This document shows positions 1 through 9,084 of a stretch of DNA of 61,915 bases, piece by piece. Position 1 is the stretch's first letter, and each line of letters begins with the position of its first letter. The stretch is from the NCBI RefSeq assembly GCF_026191375.1, contig NZ_JAODTL010000008.1, positions 1 to 61,915 of the forward strand, in the 5' to 3' direction. This DNA comes from Marinomonas pontica (GTDB lineage Bacteria; Pseudomonadota; Gammaproteobacteria; Pseudomonadales; Marinomonadaceae). The notes beneath the pieces were generated by a model. The model made no database searches. It was not told the DNA's origin and worked only from the letters and a program-made list of their open reading frames with translations. A program made the position numbers and the translations under genes.

Positions 1-1
1 T

Positions 2-856
2 GCCCCAACAGGCATGTTGGTGCCACCCACCACAGCCTTTATCATTTACTCATTAATTTCCGGTGGTACGTCTGTCGCAGCCTTGTTTTTAGGCGGCGCT
101 GTAGCAGGTGTTATTTGGGCACTAGGGTTAGTGCTCGTCACGGTTATTATTGCCAAAAAACACAAGTACCCATTGTCAGATCGAGTCCCCTTTAAAGAAG
201 CCATTAAGATAACTCTTGATGCCATTCCTAGTTTGTTTCTCATCGTGTTTATTATTGGTGGGATTGTTATGGGTGTAGTGACGCCAGTAGAAGCATCAGG
301 TATTGCAGTCATTTACACCATGATTTTGGCATTCTTCATCCATAAAACCACCCCGCTTCGCGCTTTGCCTAAGTTCCTAATCGAAACATCGCACATTACT
401 GGCACCATCATGTTGCTCTTAGCGGCATCTGCTACCTTGTCCTTTGCCATGGCATTCACAGGTATTCCGGCAGCGATATCGGCTTTGATCCTAGGGATTT
501 CTAACGACCCAATCATGGTCATGCTGATCATTAATATTTTATTACTGGTTATTGGCTGCTTTATGGACATTGGACCGGCAATCTTGATCTTCACGCCGAT
601 TTTGCTGCCGATTGCCATGAAAGTTGGCTACGACCCTGTGCACTTCGGTGTTGTCATGGTATTCAACCTAGCCATCGGCACCATCACACCGCCAGTCGGC
701 ACAGGACTATTCGTCGGCGCAACCGTTGCCAAAGTTAAAGTCGAAAAAGTCATCGTCGCGCTCGCGCCTTTCTACTTCGTTCTATTTAGCTTACTCGCGC
801 TGATCTCCTACGTGCCTGTCATCACGCTATTCTTACCGAAGTTCTTCGGTCTATGA
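2..856 (+). CDS. TRAP transporter large permease subunit (DctM family), 3' part
   Basis: This is the C-terminal 284 residues of a TRAP large permease; the reading frame is already open at the window edge, so the start lies upstream. The protein is almost wholly hydrophobic, with about seven membrane segments. It shows DctM hallmarks: a PTGMLVPPT stretch near the edge, a conserved GCFMD(I)GPA segment around residue 180, and NLAIGTITPPVGTGLFVGA near the C-terminus. DctM forms the sodium-coupled membrane channel that works with a periplasmic binding protein and a DctQ subunit, both presumably upstream. Because a uronate-pathway isomerase, KduD and KdgR follow, the substrate may be a uronate or KDG-type sugar acid; that is inferred from context only. 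DctM family assignment is firm. Confidence 0.93.
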   Translation, partial: APTGMLVPPTTAFIIYSLISGGTSVAALFLGGAVAGVIWALGLVLVTVIIAKKHKYPLSDRVPFKEAIKITLDAIPSLFLIVFIIGGIVMGVVTPVEASGIAVIYTMILAFFIHKTTPLRALPKFLIETSHITGTIMLLLAASATLSFAMAFTGIPAAISALILGISNDPIMVMLIINILLLVIGCFMDIGPAILIFTPILLPIAMKVGYDPVHFGVVMVFNLAIGTITPPVGTGLFVGATVAKVKVEKVIVALAPFYFVLFSLLALISYVPVITLFLPKFFGL

Positions 857-913
857 GGACATAAAACTAACAACTCGATTAAAAATCGTTTGAAACAAAA
901 GAATGGGAAACAA

Positions 914-943
914 TAAAGGCGCTTCATTACTGAAGCGCCTTTA
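914..943. terminator. bidirectional terminator between the TRAP permease and the isomerase
   Basis: A perfect 13-bp inverted repeat (arms 914-926 and 931-943, loop 927-930) is flanked by A-rich sequence on the left and T-rich sequence on the right. It can therefore serve the rightward permease gene and the leftward isomerase gene that converge here. Confidence 0.85.
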
Positions 944-972
944 TTTTTGAAAGCTGGTGAGTACTGCTTGGA

Positions 973-1608
973 TTAAATCAGTGAGCGTACGTAAGCTTCG
1001 ATCTCTGGATTTTGGTTATTGCCAAAGAAGCATTGCTGGAAGCGACTTCCTGCCACGGCAGTGCGAACCAATTCTTGATCCATCGCTTTTAACCCATCCA
1101 AATAGCTGTCTTTCATTGTCGCCGCTTTCACTTGATGAAGGATACCCGCATTCTTCACTTGTGGCTCTCTTCTCTCTACTGGATAGCCCTGCCCACGAGG
1201 ACCTGAGAATGCTTTTTCAAAAATGTAGCGAGCATTCAATTCTGCCGCCCAACCAAATCCTTTAGCGAACGCCATAGCAATAGCATTACCATTGTTGATT
1301 TGATTAAACAGAAACGCGTCAGATGGTTCCAAGCAATAACCACATACCACGCCTGGATGAGCGTTTAATGACATCATGGCGCCCTGCCCTGTGCCACAGC
1401 CAGAAACAACAAAGTCCACCGCTTTTGAATTCAACAACAGACTTGCCATGATGCCTAAGTGGATATAAGTCAGATGATGATCGTTCTCGCCATCCATTCC
1501 GACATTAAATACATCATGATCAAATGGCTCAACCGCAGTATTGAGCTGCTCCAAGATAGTCGCATTTTTGCCTGCTTGGCTGTTCTCCATCATTAATGCA
1601 ATTTTCAT
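973..1608 (-). CDS. RpiB/LacA/LacB-family sugar-phosphate isomerase, likely uronate (DhuI-type) isomerase
   Basis: A 211-residue RpiB/LacAB-fold protein. The RpiB active-site loop is recognisable as GCGTGQGAMM near residue 90, with Cys and Thr retained, followed by a NNGNA segment in the place of the usual DNA(N) loop. Two adjacent ATG codons are possible; the second (1608) sits six bases after AGGAG and is preferred over 1611. RpiB-family isomerases called DhuI are known, paired with a KduD-like dehydrogenase, to replace KduI in converting 4-deoxy-5-hexosulose-uronate on the way to 2-keto-3-deoxygluconate. The divergent kduD and kdgR genes and the shared KdgR-like box support that role here. 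The family is certain; the substrate is inferred. A ribose-5-phosphate isomerase role is less likely given the context. Confidence 0.85.
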   Translation of the reverse strand: MKIALMMENSQAGKNATILEQLNTAVEPFDHDVFNVGMDGENDHHLTYIHLGIMASLLLNSKAVDFVVSGCGTGQGAMMSLNAHPGVVCGYCLEPSDAFLFNQINNGNAIAMAFAKGFGWAAELNARYIFEKAFSGPRGQGYPVERREPQVKNAGILHQVKAATMKDSYLDGLKAMDQELVRTAVAGSRFQQCFFGNNQNPEIEAYVRSLI

Positions 1609-1755
1609 CATTTTCTCCTAATTCTGTCTGAATAATTCTCAGTGATTATTGTTGTAGAGACTACGGTGTCGCAGCCCTGAATTAATAAGTCATACTCTCT
1701 CCACTATACCAATAGAAAAACAATATTCAATATTTTTCAAAAAACACAAAAATAA

Positions 1756-1776
1756 AATCAAAACATTGTTTTATTA
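1756..1776. promoter_or_regulatory. KdgR-like operator between the isomerase gene and kduD
   Basis: Positions 1760-1772 read AAAACATTGTTTT, a 13-bp odd palindrome centred on 1766 and embedded in AT-rich sequence. It closely matches the known KdgR box core (RAAACATTGTTTY). It lies about 110-150 bp from both divergent start codons, and kdgR itself is encoded just downstream of kduD. Repression of both genes by KdgR is inferred. Confidence 0.72.
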
Positions 1777-1883
1777 AAATAAATTTAAGATTGTTATTTC
1801 CAGATTGTTCTTCTAGTATTGCTCTACAAGATTAAGAGCAGCCGCGATGTATGCTGCTATCAATATAATAAAGAGGAAGTACT

Positions 1884-2633
1884 ATGTTCGATCTGACGGG
1901 TAAAGTCGCCATTGTCACTGGATGCAATACAGGTCTGGGACAAGGCATGGCGCTAGCACTAGCAAACGCAGGCGCAGACATCGTCGGCGTGAACAGAAGT
2001 AACCCTGCAGAAACAGCTGATTTGGTACAAAAAACAGGCCGAAAATTTCACAACGTAAATGCAGATATGAGCAAAATGGACAGTGTTGACCGTATTCTGA
2101 AAGAGGCGATTACAGCCTTTGGAAAAGTCGACATACTTGTCAACAATGCCGGCATAATTCGTCGTAATGATGCATTAGATTTTACCGAACAAGACTGGGA
2201 TGAGGTGATGAACCTCAATATCAAAGCACTCTTCTTTATGTCCCAAGGCTTTGCTAAACACATTATTGCTCAAGGTACGTCAGGCAATATTATTAACATC
2301 GCTTCTATGCTCTCTTACCAAGGCGGAATTCGAGTGCCTTCATATACGGCCTCGAAAAGTGCCGTCATGGGCATAACAAAGTCACTCGCTAACGAATGGG
2401 CAAAACATGGCATCAATGTCAATGCCATCGCGCCAGGCTACATGGCAACCAACAATACTGAAGCATTAAGAGCCGACGAGAACCGGTCTGAAGAAATTCT
2501 AGGTAGAATCCCTGCCGCCCGTTGGGGAACACCAAAAGACATGGCAGGCCCTATCGTTTTTTTGGCATCAGAAGCCTCTCGTTATGTTCACGGCTATACT
2601 ATTGCCGTCGATGGTGGTTGGCTTGCACGTTAA
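1884..2633 (+). CDS. kduD: 2-dehydro-3-deoxy-D-gluconate 5-dehydrogenase (KduD), SDR family
   Basis: A 249-residue classical short-chain dehydrogenase, close to the usual KduD length. It has the nucleotide-binding TGCNTGLG motif at residues 12-19, an NNAG motif near 90, and the catalytic Ser/Tyr/Lys with YTASK near residue 155. The C-terminus ends in the SDR pattern of valine-aspartate-glycine-glycine. KduD interconverts 2,5-diketo-3-deoxygluconate and 2-keto-3-deoxygluconate with NAD(H) in the cytoplasm, a late step in pectin, alginate or glycosaminoglycan uronate breakdown. The start follows AGAGGAAGTACT with good spacing. It is transcribed away from the RpiB-like isomerase, under the KdgR-like box, and is followed by kdgR. 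No kduI is visible in the window. Confidence 0.88.
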   Translation: MFDLTGKVAIVTGCNTGLGQGMALALANAGADIVGVNRSNPAETADLVQKTGRKFHNVNADMSKMDSVDRILKEAITAFGKVDILVNNAGIIRRNDALDFTEQDWDEVMNLNIKALFFMSQGFAKHIIAQGTSGNIINIASMLSYQGGIRVPSYTASKSAVMGITKSLANEWAKHGINVNAIAPGYMATNNTEALRADENRSEEILGRIPAARWGTPKDMAGPIVFLASEASRYVHGYTIAVDGGWLAR

Positions 2634-2700
2634 CGTTCATTTATATGGGATGGGGTGTTGTTGAATAAAAAAATGTCATATAGTAAATAGACAAAATCCC

Positions 2701-2719
2701 ATTTCAAAAAAAATGAAAT
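2701..2719. promoter_or_regulatory. inverted repeat over the kdgR start
   Basis: ATTTCA (2701-2706) and TGAAAT (2714-2719) form a perfect inverted repeat with a 7-A spacer. It overlaps the first possible ATG (2713) of kdgR, so it could be an operator or an RNA structure at the ribosome site. Its arms are oriented opposite to the KdgR consensus, so KdgR autoregulation is not specifically supported. Confidence 0.3.
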
Positions 2720-3504
2720 TTATGAAGAACGAAGAAAACGCCCTGCAAATTGAACCTGTTTCATCTGTGATGAAGATATTCGCCATTATCACGGCTTTAG
2801 CTGAACACAAGTCGCTTGGTATTACAGAATTATCTCAAATAGTCATGAGCTCAAAGAGCACTGTCTATCGTTTCCTACAAACCATGAAAATGCTGGGATT
2901 TGTTTCCCAAGAAGGCGACGATGACCGTTATTGGCTAACGCTAAAATTATTTGAAGTCAGTTCAAAAGCATTGGAATACGTTGATCTGGTGTCTCTGACC
3001 GAGCCTTACATGTCAAGTATTGGCGAGAAAACAAAAGAAGCTCTGCATTTAGGCGTACGTGATGGGGATAGTATTATCTATATCTACAAAGTCGATGCGC
3101 AATATAACTTACGAATGCAGTCACGCATTGGCGGGCGTAACCCATTATACTCAACAGCGATTGGTAAAGTGCTTTTAGCAGAACGTTCTGAAAGCGATAT
3201 CAGACAAATCTTTGAAAAAGTGGACTTTATTCCTTCTACAGCAAAGACTCATGTCTCCGTTGATTCGCTATTGGAAGAGCTAAAAGACGTGAAAAGCCAA
3301 GGCTATGGTGTCGATAATGAAGAACAAGAAGAAGGACTTCGTTGCATCGCGGCTCCTATATACGACCGACTGGGCAATGTTATCGCTGGGCTCAGCGTAT
3401 CCTTTCCGACATTGCGCCACTCTAGTGAAAAATTCGATCAGTACGTTAGCTTGCTACAAGACGCAGCAAGCAGCATTTCTCAGAAGCTAGGCTACAAAAA
3501 ATAG
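2713..3504 (+). CDS. kdgR: IclR-family transcriptional repressor KdgR
   Basis: A 263-residue IclR-family regulator, the usual KdgR size. The N-terminal winged helix-turn-helix (about residues 18-75) contains the segment GITELSQ and then SKSTVYRFLQTMK, almost identical to enterobacterial KdgR. The IclR effector domain follows, with the strongly conserved stretches RNPLYSTAIGKVLLAE and DNEEQEEGLRCIA. KdgR binds 2-keto-3-deoxygluconate and represses pectin/uronate genes. Neither ATG (2713 or 2722) has a good ribosome site, so the exact start is uncertain by three codons. It lies 79 bp after kduD in the same direction. Assignment rests on long recognisable KdgR-specific segments and is strong. 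Confidence 0.95.
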   Translation: MKFMKNEENALQIEPVSSVMKIFAIITALAEHKSLGITELSQIVMSSKSTVYRFLQTMKMLGFVSQEGDDDRYWLTLKLFEVSSKALEYVDLVSLTEPYMSSIGEKTKEALHLGVRDGDSIIYIYKVDAQYNLRMQSRIGGRNPLYSTAIGKVLLAERSESDIRQIFEKVDFIPSTAKTHVSVDSLLEELKDVKSQGYGVDNEEQEEGLRCIAAPIYDRLGNVIAGLSVSFPTLRHSSEKFDQYVSLLQDAASSISQKLGYKK

Positions 3505-3527
3505 CTTGTGAACATAACTAGAAAACG

Positions 3528-3554
3528 GATTAGGCGGATTTTATCCGCCTAATC
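3528..3554. terminator. hairpin terminator between kdgR and the Gate-domain gene
   Basis: A perfect 11-bp stem (3528-3538 / 3544-3554) with a 5-base loop lies between two convergent genes. There is no strong T-run on either side, so termination strength is uncertain. Confidence 0.65.
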
Positions 3555-3585
3555 GACCACACTTTAAAACCCACCATTACTGATT

Positions 3586-4563
3586 CTAAGTACTTATTTT
3601 CTTGTACAAGTATTTTCGACATGTTCTCTCATCCATTCTCTTAAGCACAAAGACCAATGCACTAATCACGGCCACTGAAAAAACAATTCGCCCCCAAAAA
3701 ACCGTCATAAAATCTGCACCAATTAAAAGAACCAGCAAAGTATCTTCAATCAAGCTGTGCAATAAATTCAACAACATCATGGCGACAAAAATATCCCGAG
3801 GGGAAATGTGCCCTCGTTTTGCTTCGTTAATAAGCAAACCGCCACCAAATGAAACGCCTAGCGTGATACCAACAATCGTTAAGTTTGTTGCTTCTCGGCT
3901 GATGCCCAGCACAGACAAAATCGGCTTAAGCAATATTGCCATGAGTTTTTCGATGCCAAGTAATTTCAGCAAACGTAACAGTGTCATTAACGCAGCGATT
4001 ACCATAAAAATCATCGCAAGGCTTTGGAGTTGGTCAAGCGCCCAGACCATATAGCTAGGATCACTGGTTGGTGTATGTTTCCACACAGTGTGCGCAGTTG
4101 TGTTTAATAGATCTCCACTTTGATAAATGTGATGAAGTATCCAACCCATTAATAAACCACCACCCAGACGAATCAATAGTGTCGCAACAATACCTACTCC
4201 AGCTTTTTTAGCCACCGCCACCTCTACTGGCAATGAATGTGCGAGCAGCAATAACGTTCCTAAAATAGAGACTTGAGCGACGGTTAAGTCGGCATCCATA
4301 CTCATAAATACCACAAGCCCAGCGTACATATTGGTAACCAGTGTTGTTGCCCACACCAACCCCATTTCACTGGGCAAGCCAACCAATGACATAACAGGGC
4401 TCAACCAGTTACTTAACAGCTCTATACCACCAAACTCTTCAATCACCTTGATCAGGATAATCATCGGAATCATGATCTTATAAAGCGTCCACGTGACTTC
4501 AATAATCTCTTTCCAGAGACCACTCCACAAAAATCCAACCCAATGGGATATGCGTTTATTCAC
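3586..4563 (-). CDS. nucleoside-recognition (Gate) domain membrane protein
   Basis: An inner-membrane protein with about eight hydrophobic helices arranged as two repeats, each resembling the Gate/nucleoside-recognition domain found in SpmA/SpmB, YjiG/YjiH and CNT-type carriers. Typical segments are the pair of loops with TLVTNMYAGLVVF in the first half and SFGGGLLINEA in the second half. I prefer a GTG start at 4563, eight bases after GGAG, giving about 325 residues; an in-frame ATG at 4635 exists but has no ribosome site. An Lrp-family regulator is divergent 148 bp away, suggesting control by an amino acid or related ligand. The transported substrate is not known. Confidence 0.78.
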   Translation of the reverse strand: MNKRISHWVGFLWSGLWKEIIEVTWTLYKIMIPMIILIKVIEEFGGIELLSNWLSPVMSLVGLPSEMGLVWATTLVTNMYAGLVVFMSMDADLTVAQVSILGTLLLLAHSLPVEVAVAKKAGVGIVATLLIRLGGGLLMGWILHHIYQSGDLLNTTAHTVWKHTPTSDPSYMVWALDQLQSLAMIFMVIAALMTLLRLLKLLGIEKLMAILLKPILSVLGISREATNLTIVGITLGVSFGGGLLINEAKRGHISPRDIFVAMMLLNLLHSLIEDTLLVLLIGADFMTVFWGRIVFSVAVISALVFVLKRMDERTCRKYLYKKIST

Positions 4564-4710
4564 TTTTCTTGCTCCAAACAATGTATGGATGAAGTCTATT
4601 GAGATAAGAAGAAATATGTTGATCAATTTTATCATTGATAACGCTAAATATTTTTAATATAAAACCCATTAAGAAATTTTCAGCCGTATAACTGTTATTT
4701 TGAGAAATTT

Positions 4711-5175
4711 ATGGAACTAGACAAAATAGACCGAAAAATCCTAGTCATCTTGCAGCGTAATAATCGCATCGCAAATGTTGAGCTGGCTGAAGAAGTAGGT
4801 CTGTCGCCACCAGCTTGCCACAAAAGAGTAAAACGCCTGAGAGATGACAACATCATCATCGGTGACGTTGCTATTGTGAACCCCGAACTGAGCGGCAATA
4901 AATTGACGCTTCTGGTGTCGGTAGAAATGGAGCGGGATCGAAAAGATGTGTATGACGACTTTAAACGCGTCATCAGCAAAGCGCCAGAAGTGAGACACTG
5001 CTACCAAATCACAGGCGGATATGATTTTATGATGGTCGTCACTGTGCCAGACATTCAGGCTTATGAAAGCTTTGTTGATCGGGTACTACACACAGAAGCC
5101 AACATCCGAAAATTCCAAACCTCGGTATCACTTCGAACTGTAAAATCCTCAACCGAGATACATTTGAACGAATAG
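4711..5175 (+). CDS. Lrp/AsnC-family transcriptional regulator
   Basis: A 154-residue Lrp/AsnC protein of standard length. The N-terminal helix-turn-helix begins with the family signature MELDKIDRKILVILQ, and the segment ELAEEVGLSPPACHKRVKRL is the recognition region. The C-terminal RAM ligand-binding domain follows from about residue 65, with an ITGGYDFMMVV segment. It probably senses an amino acid and controls the divergent Gate-domain membrane protein; this is inference from arrangement. Its last 27 bp overlap the 3' end of the opposite-strand YcaQ gene. Confidence 0.9.
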   Translation: MELDKIDRKILVILQRNNRIANVELAEEVGLSPPACHKRVKRLRDDNIIIGDVAIVNPELSGNKLTLLVSVEMERDRKDVYDDFKRVISKAPEVRHCYQITGGYDFMMVVTVPDIQAYESFVDRVLHTEANIRKFQTSVSLRTVKSSTEIHLNE

Positions 5176-6377
5176 GTTACGTAGAGGCTGAGCAAAACGC
5201 TTAGGTTCAACTGATGTCAGCGTCACAGAATCACATTGTTGGAATGAGTTGAATAACTTGATACCGCTTACGAAAGCCTGCAGAAACTCATCCGTCAGGG
5301 CATTTTCTTCAAATAAAGACTCTATATGCAGAAACTTGATTTCGAGGCGACGTTCTTTTCGATGGGCTTTGCAATCCATGCGGCCAATAAATCGGTCTTG
5401 GTACAACAGGGGCAATGAAAAGTAGCCATACTGACGCTTTGGCTCAGGTACATAACATTCTATTTGATAGTCATATTGAAACAGGTTTTTGAGTCGATCA
5501 CGCTGAATCACACTATTATCAAAGGGTGAAAGTATAAGTAAACGCTTACTGACAATGGGTAGTCTACGTTCTAAAGCGCCTGTTTCTATGAAAAACACCT
5601 CGCCGTTGCTCAACTGAACTTGCTCTAAACTGCCTTGCGCCATTCGCTCTTTTAACAATTCCTTCATTGTCTGTCGTAAGCCAGTCTGACGGCGTAAATA
5701 GGTGATTCCTTTTAATGACACGACACCATGACATCGAAGTTGCTGATCCAACATGTGCGCTGCGAACTCTTCTACACTAGGCATTACGGTACTGACGTTA
5801 TTCGGTAAAACGCGTTCGGTGAGATCGTAATTTTTCTGAAAACCAACTCGATCTTTCACCATCAAATCGCCTTCCATGAACAATTGCTCAAGGGCTTTTT
5901 TAGCCGGCTTCCAGTCCCACCAACCGGCGCGATTGGTCGTTGTCGCTTCAACATCCCGCGAGCGCAACGGCCCTTCCTTGCGGATTCGATCTAACAACTC
6001 AGCCATCAATGTGCGGTCTGGATTTTTATTCCAGTGGGTTTGGCCACTTTTAATGGCCTGCTTGTAAGGCAAAGAAAAACGATAATCTTCGATGGGTAAA
6101 AAGCCGCTGCGTGCGACCAATATTCAAACACATCGCCCCCAACCAAGAGCTGATCTAACATCGCAGGCTCAAACGTCGGCACCCTTGAATGCAGAACATG
6201 AAGATGCGCCCGCTCCACCACAGAAATGGTATCGATCTGCACATACCCTAAATGCGCAATGGCTTTACGTGCCCCAGCGACACCACGGCCAAATGAATGT
6301 GACTGTGTCAAACCTTGTGATGACAAAGCAAGACGGCGCAGACGTACTGCGTCTTTAGGGGTTGTCAGTTCGATCAT
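5149..6377 (-). pseudogene. ycaQ: YcaQ/AlkX-type DNA glycosylase (winged-helix, HTH_42), frameshifted
   Basis: Two overlapping frames together encode a YcaQ-family interstrand-crosslink DNA glycosylase. The N-terminal part (starting 6377) carries the catalytic QID motif at residues 47-49 and runs to ..YWSHAAAF. The C-terminal part resumes in another frame at LPIEDYRF and continues to 5149. Adding one base to the A5 run at 6098-6102 (T5 on the coding strand) joins them into 409 residues, matching the E. coli YcaQ length. The family excises alkylated bases and unhooks crosslinks. The homopolymer position suggests a sequence error, but a real loss of function cannot be excluded. It overlaps the Lrp gene tail by 27 bp. 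Confidence 0.85.
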
Positions 6378-6418
6378 GAAGAGGTGCCTTATGATTATTG
6401 TTTGCCATTCCTAGGACA

Positions 6419-8133
6419 TTATTGCATTTGAGCCACAAGAAAAACGATAACAAGAAATAAGGTAAAAGACACACCTTGCCAAAACATAACCGGATTACGA
6501 CGTATCAAGGGAAGACGAGTTCGCTCTAGAAAAATTTGATTTGGATGGTGCAGATCGTAGACAAATTCAGAGACTTCTTCGTATCGTTTCAGTGGATTAA
6601 TGCTCAATGCTTTATGCAGTGCGTCGTCTATCCACACTGGCAATTCCGATTCTTCGGTAATCACACTGCGGTACCGTAAACGTTGCTGAGCCTTTATGCT
6701 TCTAGCTTGAGCTATTTTAGGAGTGTAAGGGAACTGATTCCCAGACAACATTTGATAGGCGATAACACCCAAGGCATAAATATCGGAACGCTGAGACCCA
6801 GCATGACCAAGAAAGTATTCCGGCGCTGAATAGCGCATCGTACCGCGCAGTACTTCTTTGTCCTGTGTGTTGCTCACGCCTGCAATGTGAGTGGAACCGA
6901 AGTCGATAATTTTCACTGTATTGTGTTTGTCGATCATGATGTTCGCAGGTCTAAGGTCTTGATGAATCATGCTTTTTCGATGAAAAGCTTGGAGACCATT
7001 GGCAATATGCGAAATGATGGTGCGCACTTGCTCTAAAGCGGGTTTGGGATTGTCAATCATCCACTGACTGAGAGACTGACCTTCGACGTATTCCGTCACT
7101 AAATACAAATACTGGCGCGGACGCGGCGATTCAATGGCTTTGACAACGTATGGATTATCCAAACGTTTGGCAATCCAATCTTCTAACATAAAGTTTTCTA
7201 AATATGTAATGTCGTTACTGAGTTCTTCCGACGGTGTTTTGATAACAACCAGCGCATTGAGGTCCATATCGCGCGCCAAATAAACATGACTGCGACTACT
7301 CACATAAAGTGAACGCACTATTTCATAGCCATCGAACTCGATACGCTCTCTTAATGGGGGAGGTAAAGGCAAGAGACTGACGTTCTGCGGTACGTCTTCC
7401 AATTGATAACTTGGAACCTGCTCTACTCGAGCGATTTGAATACTGAGATTATCATCGCTGCCGTTCTCAAGTGCCTGCGCCACAATGGCATCAGCCGCAC
7501 CTTCCAAACTGTCTGCGTCGGTAATTACTGCTGATATGTACTCTGTATCCACAAACTCATACACACCATCCGTTGCCATGATAAACGTGTCGTCTTTGTT
7601 GATCGGTACAGTGTGGTAGTCCAATTCCAGAACAGGTTCAATGCCCAAAGCGCGAGTGAGATAACTCTCACCTGCAGAGACCGCTCGGCGATGGTCCTGA
7701 GTCAGTTGCTCCAGTTTGCCGTCGGCCCATCGATAGATTCGGCTGTCACCCAAATGAAAAAGATGAGCTGTATTAGAACAAATCACAAGCGCACTAAAGG
7801 TACAAACATAGCCTTTGTCTTTATCAAATCGATTCGGGCCATGTTGCGACTGAGCATACAAAGCAGCATTAATGGATTTCACCACTTTATCACCAGAGGA
7901 TTTGACCGACCAAGCTTCAGATGTCCGGTAGTAGTCGTCTAAAAATCGCGTCACCGAAAACTCACTGGCGGCTTGACTGACTTGGCTGGAGCTGATGCCA
8001 TCGGCCATCACACATGCTACGCCTCTGCTGGTCAACATAGGTTCATCAGGGTTATGAGCACCAACAAAATCTTGATTCGAGGATTTTTGCCCTTGTCTGT
8101 GGCGTAACCAACGCTGACTTTCAGTGTGTTCAT
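6419..8133 (-). CDS. PP2C phosphatase-Ser/Thr kinase fusion with C-terminal membrane anchor; one-base frameshift near the start
   Basis: The N-terminal half is a PP2C-type phosphatase with metal-binding segments MADGISSS, HLGDSRIYRW, MATDGVYEFV and DDNLSIQIA. The second half is a Hanks-type kinase with VIK lysine, HQDLRPANIM catalytic loop, DFG and SAPEY; the glycine-rich loop is degenerate and HRD reads HQD. A single membrane helix ends the protein, placing both domains in the cytoplasm. An ATG at 8133 follows a strong AGGAAGGG site and encodes a typical PP2C start (MNTLKVSVGYATDKG), but it lies out of frame. One extra base in the T5 run at 8084-8088 restores 571 residues. The open frame without correction runs to 8152. 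It is the last gene of the cyanase operon, so it may control the channel protein or nitrogen flux. Confidence 0.88.
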
Positions 8134-8199
8134 GTTCCCTTCCTGACATCAAAAAAGCCCTGCAAACCTTTTACGTCTACAGAGCTTCCCTAAAGCGAA

Positions 8200-9012
8200 T
8201 TACGCCAATTTTCGAGATACGGATGTTTTCACATGCGTTAGGTAAAGCGGCAGACCAACCAATAACAAACCACCGGCCAAATTCCCTAATACCGTTGGGA
8301 TTTCATTCCAAATCAAGTAATCCATAAACGTGAATTCACCGCCCATGATCATAGAGAATGGAAACAAGAACATGTTTACAATGGAGTGCTCAAAGCCCAT
8401 GAAAAAGAACAGCATGACAGGCATCCACATAGCAGCCATTTTGGCTCCGGCCGAGGTCGAGATCATTGCACCAACCACGCCCATCGACACCATCCAGTTA
8501 CACAACATTCCGCGGATAAAAATCGTAAACCAACCGCCTGCGCCATGAGACTGATAACCCAAAGTACGAGATTCACCAATGGTGCTCACTTTCGCAGCCA
8601 GTTCACCGCCGTCGGTGGAGTAGCCATAGGTCAAAATGAATGACATAAAGAAGGCGGTGGTCAGCGCACCACCAAAATTCCCGATAAACACCAAGCCCCA
8701 GTTTCTCAGTACTTGTGCAGGAGTCACCCCTGGACGCTTATCAAATAACGCCAATGGCACTAACGTAAACACGCCCGTTAACAAATCGAATTTCATCAAA
8801 TACAGCATGATGAAACCAACAGGAAACAAAATCGCACCAATCAATGGACTGCCTGTTTTGGTCGCAACAGTGATCGCAAAGATCGCCGCCAAGCCCAAAA
8901 TCGCCCCCGCCATGAACGCACGGATAATGGTGTCTTTGGTCGACATGTAGACTTTTTGCTCGCCTGCATCGACCATTTTTGTGACAAATTCACTTGGTTC
9001 TATATAAGCCAT
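8200..9012 (-). CDS. formate/nitrite transporter (FNT) family channel
   Basis: A 270-residue FNT-family protein with six predicted membrane helices. It shows the family pattern MAGAILGLAAIFA in helix 1, NFGGAL after helix 3, GMLCNWMV in the re-entrant region, and the central pore histidine in GFEHSIVNMF. The start follows GAGGGTGAAGAA. FNT pentamers pass formate, nitrite, hydrosulphide or similar monovalent anions. It sits between cyanase and the phosphatase/kinase on one strand (gaps about 70 bp each), so nitrite or possibly cyanate is the plausible substrate; the exact one cannot be read from sequence. Confidence 0.9.
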   Translation of the reverse strand: MAYIEPSEFVTKMVDAGEQKVYMSTKDTIIRAFMAGAILGLAAIFAITVATKTGSPLIGAILFPVGFIMLYLMKFDLLTGVFTLVPLALFDKRPGVTPAQVLRNWGLVFIGNFGGALTTAFFMSFILTYGYSTDGGELAAKVSTIGESRTLGYQSHGAGGWFTIFIRGMLCNWMVSMGVVGAMISTSAGAKMAAMWMPVMLFFFMGFEHSIVNMFLFPFSMIMGGEFTFMDYLIWNEIPTVLGNLAGGLLLVGLPLYLTHVKTSVSRKLA

Positions 9013-9084
9013 TTCTTCACCCTCTCGTCTTTACAAAAAAAGAAAACACATTGCATCAAAACACTCTCACTCAAGCCGTCGCTG

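Noticed and set aside
3602..4054. 150-codon frame antisense to the Gate-domain gene
   Set aside because: Shadow frame; sequence reflects the complementary membrane codons.
6098..6102. Homopolymer tracts as phase-variable switches
   Set aside because: The tracts are only 3-6 bases long and occur in unrelated housekeeping and stress genes; phase-variation tracts are normally longer and found in surface genes.
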